The notes beneath the pieces are model-generated. The model saw nothing but the letters and a program-made list of their open reading frames with translations, was not told where the DNA came from and made no database searches. From NCBI RefSeq assembly GCF_000964685.1, contig NZ_LANS01000001.1, forward strand, positions 124,001 through 188,000: a stretch of DNA of 64,000 nucleotides. The letters are read 5' to 3'. This document shows, one piece after another, positions 58,697 to 64,000 of this stretch; the first letter of the stretch is position 1, and each line of letters begins with the position of its first letter. Origin of the DNA: Anaplasma phagocytophilum str. Webster (GTDB taxonomy: Bacteria > Pseudomonadota > Alphaproteobacteria > Rickettsiales > Anaplasmataceae). A program made the translations under genes and the position numbers.

Positions 58697-58954
58697 CTAC
58701 CTCCAACCGTTATAGAGAAAAAATCTAGCAAAACCAACCGCTGCCACTAACCCAACACAAGCATACATCAGCGATACGTCTATAAACAATTCAACAGCAC
58801 CTCCCATGGCTCCAAGGAGCATAATGAGCATCACTACACAAGTGCTAAATACATTCACCGCTAGAATTCTGTCGTAAACACTGCGAGCACTCACGATTCT
58901 AAATAACATCACAGCCCCACATGCCAACAAAACAAAAATAGAAAATTTCAGCAT
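58697..58954 (-). CDS. mrpF: Mrp antiporter subunit MrpF
   Basis: 85-residue three-helix membrane subunit. RIVSARSVYDRILAVNVFST is the MrpF signature, with the conserved Asp in YDRIL. It is the first mrp gene in transcription order, 24 bp after the transketolase stop, so it may be read from a common transcript. Confidence 0.92.
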   Translation of the reverse strand: MLKFSIFVLLACGAVMLFRIVSARSVYDRILAVNVFSTCVVMLIMLLGAMGGAVELFIDVSLMYACVGLVAAVGFARFFLYNGWR

Positions 58955-58978
58955 GTCACACTCCCATCCACACAGAAC

Positions 58979-60982
58979 CTAAACAGCAGGATGCAGCCTA
59001 GCCAGCACCTTAGAAACCAGATTCTCCTTCGTTATACCAAAGTGCGCATATAAATCCTCACATTTACCAGAAGCCCCAAATTCATCAAGCCCTATAAATA
59101 TGCCATCTCTACCAATGTATTTATGCCACCCAACAGAACTACCCGCTTCTACCGCTACTTTAAGACTATTATTATCCAACAACCCAGAAATGTACTTTTT
59201 CTCTTGCTGATCAAATAACCTCCAACAAGGCATAGATATAACCCTAGTACCTACCCCATAAGTCTTATGAAGGATATCACAAGCTGCCATTGCTACCCCA
59301 ACCTCTGTACCTGTCGCAAAAATGGTAACCCTAAGATCTCCTTCAAACTCCCTGAGAATATACGCCCCTCTCCCAGAGCGATTCTCACGGCCCAACTCAG
59401 ACCTCATTGGTTCCACATTTTGCCTAGACAACACAAACAAAGATGGAGACTTAGTAAGCTTCAATGCAATTTCCCAGCACTCCAAAACTTCCACAGCATC
59501 TGCCGGCCTAAAAACATAAAGATTTGGAATAGCTCTCAACGACGCAAGATGCTCCACAGGCTGATGAGTAGGTCCATCCTCGCCAACCCCTATGGAGTCA
59601 TGAGTCATTACGTAAATAGCCTGAAGAGCCATTAAAGCAGATAATCGTATTGCAGGCCTACAGTAATCAGAAAACACCAAAAAGGTTCCGCCATAAGGAA
59701 TAACCCCAGCATGAAGAGCCATTCCATTCATACATGCGGCCATGGCATGCTCTCTTATACCATAATGAATGTATGACCCAGAGAAATCTTCCTTCGTAAT
59801 AGGCTTCATCCAACTAGCTTTAGTATTATTAGAAGAAGTTAAGTCCGCAGAACCCCCTACAAGATTATTCACCCTTTGCGAGAAAAACTCCAGCGCTCTA
59901 CCAAAGGACTTTCTAGTAGCTTCAGCAAAACCTAGATCTCTAAAATGCTCATCTAAACCTTCAAATACAGACTCAGGTACACCCTTAGTAGTAGCAGCAT
60001 TCAATTCGCCTATTTTGTCACATTGCTCAGACTTGCTAAGCCAAGACTCATACTCCAACTCCGCTCTTTCCCTAACTTCTTTCCACAAAGCAGAAGCATC
60101 TGTACTTACCTCAAAAGCCTTACTTTCTCCCTGCCCCAGAGACTCTCTAACTTCTTGAGCATCAGCAGGCGTAAAAGGCCAACTATGCGCTGCAGAAGTA
60201 TTCTCTTTAGAGCGCATAAACTTCCCTATAATAGTCTTGCATGCTATTATAGATGGCCTATTAGTCTCCCTAGCGGAGGCGATAGCAGCATATACATGAC
60301 CAAAATCATGCCCATCTACTTCCCAGACATCCCAGCCATATGATGCAAATCTCGCAGCTACGTTATCAGAAGAGGCAAGGCTAATCTTTCCATCTATAGA
60401 GATACCATTGTCATCAAATAGAACTATAAGCTTACCCAGACCCAAATGCCCCGCTAAGGAAGCTGCTTCATGACTAATACCCTCCATCAAGCACCCATCC
60501 CCGGCCATGACGTAAGTGTAATGATCAATTAGATCACCGCCAAATCTCTGCGCAAGCATCCGTTCAGCAATAGCCATTCCAACAGCACAACCCAATCCCT
60601 GACCCAAAGGACCAGTAGTAGCTTCTATACCAGGTGTACACTCATATTCGGGATGACCAGGAGTTATGGAATGCAACTGCCTGAATTTCTTTATATCATC
60701 TATGCTGATGTACCCTAATAAATGGAGTATGGAGTAAATAAGCATGGAACCATGTCCATTAGACATGACCAGTCTATCCCGATTGATCCAGTTTGGGTTT
60801 TGTACACTGAATCTCAAAAATTTAGAAAACAATACAGCAGCTACATCAGCCATACCTAAGGGCATACCAGGATGACCTGAAGCAGCATTCTGAATTGCAT
60901 CAACAGATAATAGCCTAATGGCACTTGCCATCTCAGTTAGCTGAGTAGAATACTGCACAGCGCCTTGATTCTCATCTCCCAT
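58979..60982 (-). CDS. tkt: Transketolase
   Basis: Thiamine-diphosphate enzyme of the non-oxidative pentose phosphate pathway; transfers two-carbon units between sugar phosphates. It has 667 residues from ATG 60982, a normal length. The TPP-binding segment GDGCLMEGISHEAASLAG lies at about 155-172; SGHPGMPLGMADVA, DRLVMSNGHGSML and YGIREHAMAACMNGMALH are family signatures. DSIGVGEDGPTHQPVEHLA marks the sugar-binding region. It follows the M32-like gene by 7 bp. Confidence 0.97.
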   Translation of the reverse strand: MGDENQGAVQYSTQLTEMASAIRLLSVDAIQNAASGHPGMPLGMADVAAVLFSKFLRFSVQNPNWINRDRLVMSNGHGSMLIYSILHLLGYISIDDIKKFRQLHSITPGHPEYECTPGIEATTGPLGQGLGCAVGMAIAERMLAQRFGGDLIDHYTYVMAGDGCLMEGISHEAASLAGHLGLGKLIVLFDDNGISIDGKISLASSDNVAARFASYGWDVWEVDGHDFGHVYAAIASARETNRPSIIACKTIIGKFMRSKENTSAAHSWPFTPADAQEVRESLGQGESKAFEVSTDASALWKEVRERAELEYESWLSKSEQCDKIGELNAATTKGVPESVFEGLDEHFRDLGFAEATRKSFGRALEFFSQRVNNLVGGSADLTSSNNTKASWMKPITKEDFSGSYIHYGIREHAMAACMNGMALHAGVIPYGGTFLVFSDYCRPAIRLSALMALQAIYVMTHDSIGVGEDGPTHQPVEHLASLRAIPNLYVFRPADAVEVLECWEIALKLTKSPSLFVLSRQNVEPMRSELGRENRSGRGAYILREFEGDLRVTIFATGTEVGVAMAACDILHKTYGVGTRVISMPCWRLFDQQEKKYISGLLDNNSLKVAVEAGSSVGWHKYIGRDGIFIGLDEFGASGKCEDLYAHFGITKENLVSKVLARLHPAV

Positions 60983-60989
60983 AACGCAC

Positions 60990-62465
60990 TCACATGCTTA
61001 GATATCTATTTACCAGATGGTTTTTATAAGCATCTACGTCAATTCTACGTCCGGTGATCTTCTTTAACAGCGTTGTACTGCTATATCGTCCACCGTGAGA
61101 GTATATGTACTTACTTAACCACGCAGTTAACCCTGAAAAATCACCACTTTCGATATTCTCCAAAACAGCAACTTTCGGATCATCAATATAAGAAAAAATT
61201 TGTGTAGCAGCTATTGCACCTAGTACCTTACTTGGCAGATACCCAAAACAGCCACTCACCCAGTAATCGTCTTGTAACAGGCCTTCCTGTTCTGTTTTAG
61301 TTACTTGATTGAAGTAATACTTAACACCTTGCTCCCAAGCATCAGGCAAGTCCTCAACTGCTAGATCGCCATTTATCAGCTCCTTCTCTAGAGCACATCT
61401 TAACATTACATGCGCCAGGGAAGAAACTTCATCCGCTCTTTCAAGCAGTAACTCTGGCCTGACTTCAGAAAGGTACCTATGTACATTACCTGAATCAGCC
61501 ACCTTACCCCGCAGAGAGAACGTCTTTTTCATAGCAGGCAAAACAAAGGACATGAACCTACTATCCATTAGCAAATGTCGAGACATCAACATTCCTTGAG
61601 CCTCAAACATCACACTTCCGGGGAAATCACCAACAGGCTGCCTTCTCCATCTCTTAGGCAAATTCACGCAGTATAGCGTACGCCCTATATTATCAAGCGC
61701 TCCCCTAAGCCCTACCCTATAATCTAGCTCGTCGCAGGAAACACCACCAAAATCTTCACATCTGAAAATTGAACACCCGTAGTCTTTGCGGTGAACGTCA
61801 ATCAAAGAAACATCGGAAGCATAAATTGAAGCCTCTAGATACTCATGCAGTAACCTCTGCTTCTCGCAAGTTATTGACTTTGCAAGATGAATCTTGCTCC
61901 CACTCTGCTTTTCTAGCACTTCACTGAAAAACTGCCGATAAAACGCCCCCAGATCAGTAAAAACTTCATCTATCCTCTTGGTATCCATATCACCATCATG
62001 CATTTTTAGCATGACATCGTACTTACTCGCTAATCCAAGGTCTCCAGACTTTATTTGCGCAACTTCTGACGAGAGCTTTACTACATCAACCAGTCGCTCC
62101 ATTACATTCTTAGCCGACTCACTGCCTTCTCTGAAGAGGAGCCACCTGTTCCTACAGTCTATCCTCGCAGTAGTTAAAGCACTCAGCAAATCAGCCGGTA
62201 CATTCTTAAGGGTTCTGTGCAATCTGCTTATGCAATGCAAGTTTGCTACTTCCCAATCTCCCAGCTTACTCTTGTTGGAAAGCGACGCCTTAATGGCCTC
62301 AGCGACAATCTCACTCTCTATGATCTCTTGCCGAATCTCCTGCAACGTATGTATCCTGTCCATTCCGTCTGCTACCAACGGCCTTCCATAGCAGAGCTCA
62401 TTTATCACATCACCTATGTTGCGTATTTTGACAAAAACTTGCTCCAATAACTTATATTGCTTCAT
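60990..62465 (-). CDS. M32 (carboxypeptidase Taq) family protein lacking the catalytic metal site
   Basis: Homologue of thermostable carboxypeptidase 1, 491 residues from ATG 62465 (a GTG at 62477 would add four). The C-terminal M32 signature is clear: ADEVSSLAHVMLR, NGDLAVEDLPDAWEQG, GLLQDDYWVSGCFGYLPS. Where the family has its zinc-binding HEAGHALYE, this protein reads DNIGRTLYC (residues about 258-266), and where it has HESQSRLWE it reads FEAQGMLMS (about 287-295). Both His ligands and the catalytic Glu of HExxH are replaced, so peptidase activity is not expected. The frame is intact and length normal, which argues for a retained non-enzymatic role. It heads the run leading to tkt and mrp genes. 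Confidence 0.87.
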   Translation of the reverse strand: MKQYKLLEQVFVKIRNIGDVINELCYGRPLVADGMDRIHTLQEIRQEIIESEIVAEAIKASLSNKSKLGDWEVANLHCISRLHRTLKNVPADLLSALTTARIDCRNRWLLFREGSESAKNVMERLVDVVKLSSEVAQIKSGDLGLASKYDVMLKMHDGDMDTKRIDEVFTDLGAFYRQFFSEVLEKQSGSKIHLAKSITCEKQRLLHEYLEASIYASDVSLIDVHRKDYGCSIFRCEDFGGVSCDELDYRVGLRGALDNIGRTLYCVNLPKRWRRQPVGDFPGSVMFEAQGMLMSRHLLMDSRFMSFVLPAMKKTFSLRGKVADSGNVHRYLSEVRPELLLERADEVSSLAHVMLRCALEKELINGDLAVEDLPDAWEQGVKYYFNQVTKTEQEGLLQDDYWVSGCFGYLPSKVLGAIAATQIFSYIDDPKVAVLENIESGDFSGLTAWLSKYIYSHGGRYSSTTLLKKITGRRIDVDAYKNHLVNRYLSM

Positions 62466-62477
62466 ATGCACAATCAC

Positions 62478-62800
62478 CGAAACCTTTTACTTCCAAAAAA
62501 CGCGCACCCGTCGGAAGTTACGCACCTAAGCTAATAGCCCCAGAAAATGCTACCCCAATCGACTCAGCACGCTGCGATATAACCCACAGACCACTCGGTG
62601 TGCTGAGGAAATGCAGGAAAATGCACCCTAAGTTTTAGCACACATAACAACTAAAGCCACCACAAATCGGCAAAATAGATAAAAATTATTTTACTTGACT
62701 TGGTGTAGTTTTAAGCAATGATCTATTCGTGGTGTGTGGCCTTTTCGGTTATGGCTTTTTCAGTTGTTTAATGTAAGTTTACTGCAGAGGAGGTGCTACT
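62478..62800. promoter_or_regulatory. Upstream region of ompA, about 320 bp
   Basis: Divergent region between the M32-like gene and ompA. On the plus strand a TTGACT at 62695-62700 could be a -35 box for ompA; the -10 is not clear (atgatc at 62718). A strong AGGAGG ribosome-binding site lies just before the ompA ATG (gaggaggtgctactATG). No repeat or RNA was recognised. Confidence 0.45.
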
Positions 62801-63418
62801 ATGTTGCGGCGCTCGTCGTTTTTTTGTCTACTGGCACTGCTCAGTGTTACAAGCTGTGGGACTCTTCTTCCAGATAGTAACGTCGGAGTTGGACGTCATG
62901 ACCTTGGAAGTCACCGCAGTGTTGCTTTTGCAAAAAAAGTTGAGAAAGTATATTTCGATATCGGGAAGTACGATCTAAAGGGTCCCGGAAAGAAGGTAAT
63001 TCTGGAGCTTGTTGAGCAGCTCAGACAGGATGACAGCATGTATTTGGTGGTAATTGGGCACGCAGACGCTACCGGCACTGAAGAATATAGTCTTGCGTTA
63101 GGTGAAAAAAGGGCTAATGCCGTTAAGCAATTCATCATAGGATGCGATAAATCTCTGGCTCCTAGGGTCACAACACAATCTAGGGGAAAGGCGGAACCAG
63201 AGGTTTTGGTATATTCTACTGATGCTCAGGAGGTTGAGAAAGCCAACGCGCAAAATCGTAGAGCTGTGATAGTGGTGGAGTTTGCACACATTCCAAGGAG
63301 TGGTGTAGCTGACATGCATGCGCCTGTTGCTTCTTCCATTACCTCCGAAAATTCCAATGCCTCCGCTGAAGGTGAGGACATGGAAGCTTCTGAATTCTCT
63401 AGCGCAATCGCTAACTAG
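62801..63418 (+). CDS. ompA: OmpA/Pal-like lipoprotein adhesin (invasin)
   Basis: Outer-membrane lipoprotein of 205 residues that in A. phagocytophilum binds sialylated glycans on host cells and promotes entry. The signal peptide ends in lipobox VTSC (Cys19). The OmpA/Pal peptidoglycan-binding domain spans about 45-160, with YFDIGKYDLKGPGKK, VVIGHADATGTEEYSLALG and RRAVIV. Residues 59-74 with Gly61 and Lys64 match the published receptor-binding helix. The C-terminal tail (ENSNASAEGEDMEASE) is acidic. A strong AGGAGG precedes ATG 62801. Unlike most of the window it lies on the plus strand and is G-rich there. Confidence 0.97.
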   Translation: MLRRSSFFCLLALLSVTSCGTLLPDSNVGVGRHDLGSHRSVAFAKKVEKVYFDIGKYDLKGPGKKVILELVEQLRQDDSMYLVVIGHADATGTEEYSLALGEKRANAVKQFIIGCDKSLAPRVTTQSRGKAEPEVLVYSTDAQEVEKANAQNRRAVIVVEFAHIPRSGVADMHAPVASSITSENSNASAEGEDMEASEFSSAIAN

Positions 63419-63500
63419 ATACACTATCTGTGTTTTCTATGGTGTGGGTTAATTTGGAAGAGAGAGTGACATATCTTTGGGATCGTGGCTAAGTTTCTCA

Positions 63501-64000
63501 TCATTGTGAATTCGCCGGTATACCTATATCACTGCTCAGAATAGTGAAATGTTCTGCATCGATGAGTTCTTGTATACCCTCTAGTATCCTTTCCATACCC
63601 ACACCATATGGGCTCATGGTGTTATACTCTTGGCACGATGGACACTCTCTTGGTATCTCGCAACTATACGCACAGTAGTGGCATAGCATTGCCCCTAAAA
63701 CTCTGTGCTCCGTAAGCCACGTACAACAGTTTGGACAGTTTACTTTGTGTCCGCATTGTTTGCATAGTACAAGCCTTGCATATCCCCGTCGGTTCAAGAA
63801 CAACATTACTTGCTGCTGTTTTGCAAGTGTTTCACATATCTTTTCGTATAAGCATGTAGACATCCATGCCTTTTTTAGTTCGTCTTTGCGCATATCCGCC
63901 ACTATTATATCTGGCATCACCGCTTCTCCGAACCTTCTCTTCAATACTACATGATTGTACTTCTTTTGCTGTATGTTATTCATGGTTTCCAGTGATGGAG
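63501..64000 (-). pseudogene. Truncated second copy of priA (partial, continues past window edge)
   Basis: Minus-strand frame open from base 64000 to a TGA at 63501-63503. About 440 bp (63560-64000) match priA 37443-37880 with only a handful of base differences; the protein differs at two residues (Arg to Gly, Ile to Met) over about 140. It includes the zinc-binding cysteines. Beyond that, LIDAEHFTILSSDIG still resembles priA LIPTARSVVLSSDIS but has diverged, and the frame then ends. The last third of PriA, including helicase motifs V and VI, is missing. The upstream part lies outside the window. Confidence 0.85.

Noticed and set aside
62911-63424. Minus-strand frames opposite ompA
   Set aside because: Antisense to a gene with a strong ribosome-binding site and a recognised product.

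Overview
The window looks like a chromosomal segment of Anaplasma phagocytophilum or a very close relative (Rickettsiales, Anaplasmataceae). The strongest evidence is the lipoprotein adhesin OmpA at 62801-63418, whose residues 59-74, including Gly61 and Lys64, match the published A. phagocytophilum invasin domain. A sodB-virB3-virB4-virB6-1 to -4 type IV secretion operon supports this. So do the moderate GC content, the long non-coding gaps and the local tandem duplications. Almost all genes lie on the minus strand, which is richer in G.

Layout. (1) Positions 1-21257 hold the sodB-virB operon, read right to left: sodB, virB3, virB4 and four VirB6/TrbL paralogues of increasing size. VirB6-4 runs off the left edge with at least 2622 codons. 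Its tail holds three unrelated in-frame tandem-repeat blocks of 77, 135 and 82/110 residues. (2) Positions 21.6-24.5 kb hold pstA on the plus strand, a duplicated degenerate segment, tRNA-Arg(CCG) and lipA. (3) Positions 24.9-30.9 kb hold two large unrecognised proteins separated by a 171-bp tandem duplication. (4) Positions 31-44 kb hold metabolic and housekeeping genes: pccA, an RluD-type pseudouridine synthase, rpmB, priA, a secreted glutamine-amidotransferase-like protein, hemD, pepP and a retropepsin-like aspartic protease. (5) Positions 44-46.5 kb are a 2.5-kb non-coding stretch containing three apparently identical 299-bp repeats plus a diverged partial fourth. (6) Positions 46.5-52.6 kb hold a predicted exonuclease, era, ffh, an MrpD/NuoN-like transporter and a COQ10/RatA-like protein. 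(7) Positions 52.6-62.5 kb hold a probable 6S RNA, dnaK, an RNase E/G, a compact mrpC-B-A'-G-F set, transketolase, and an M32 carboxypeptidase homologue whose metal-binding motif is gone. (8) Positions 62.5-64 kb hold ompA on the plus strand and a truncated second copy of priA at the edge.

How the genes work together. The vir genes encode the inner-membrane part of the secretion channel used to deliver effectors into the host cell, co-transcribed with an iron superoxide dismutase. OmpA mediates host-cell entry. The Mrp subunits, with a distant MrpD-like gene, suggest a cation/proton antiporter. PccA, transketolase, LipA and HemD reflect retained carboxylation, pentose-phosphate, lipoate and haem metabolism. 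Several genes have TTG or GTG codons upstream of a better-supported start; where a Shine-Dalgarno sequence or family alignment decides, the shorter start is given.
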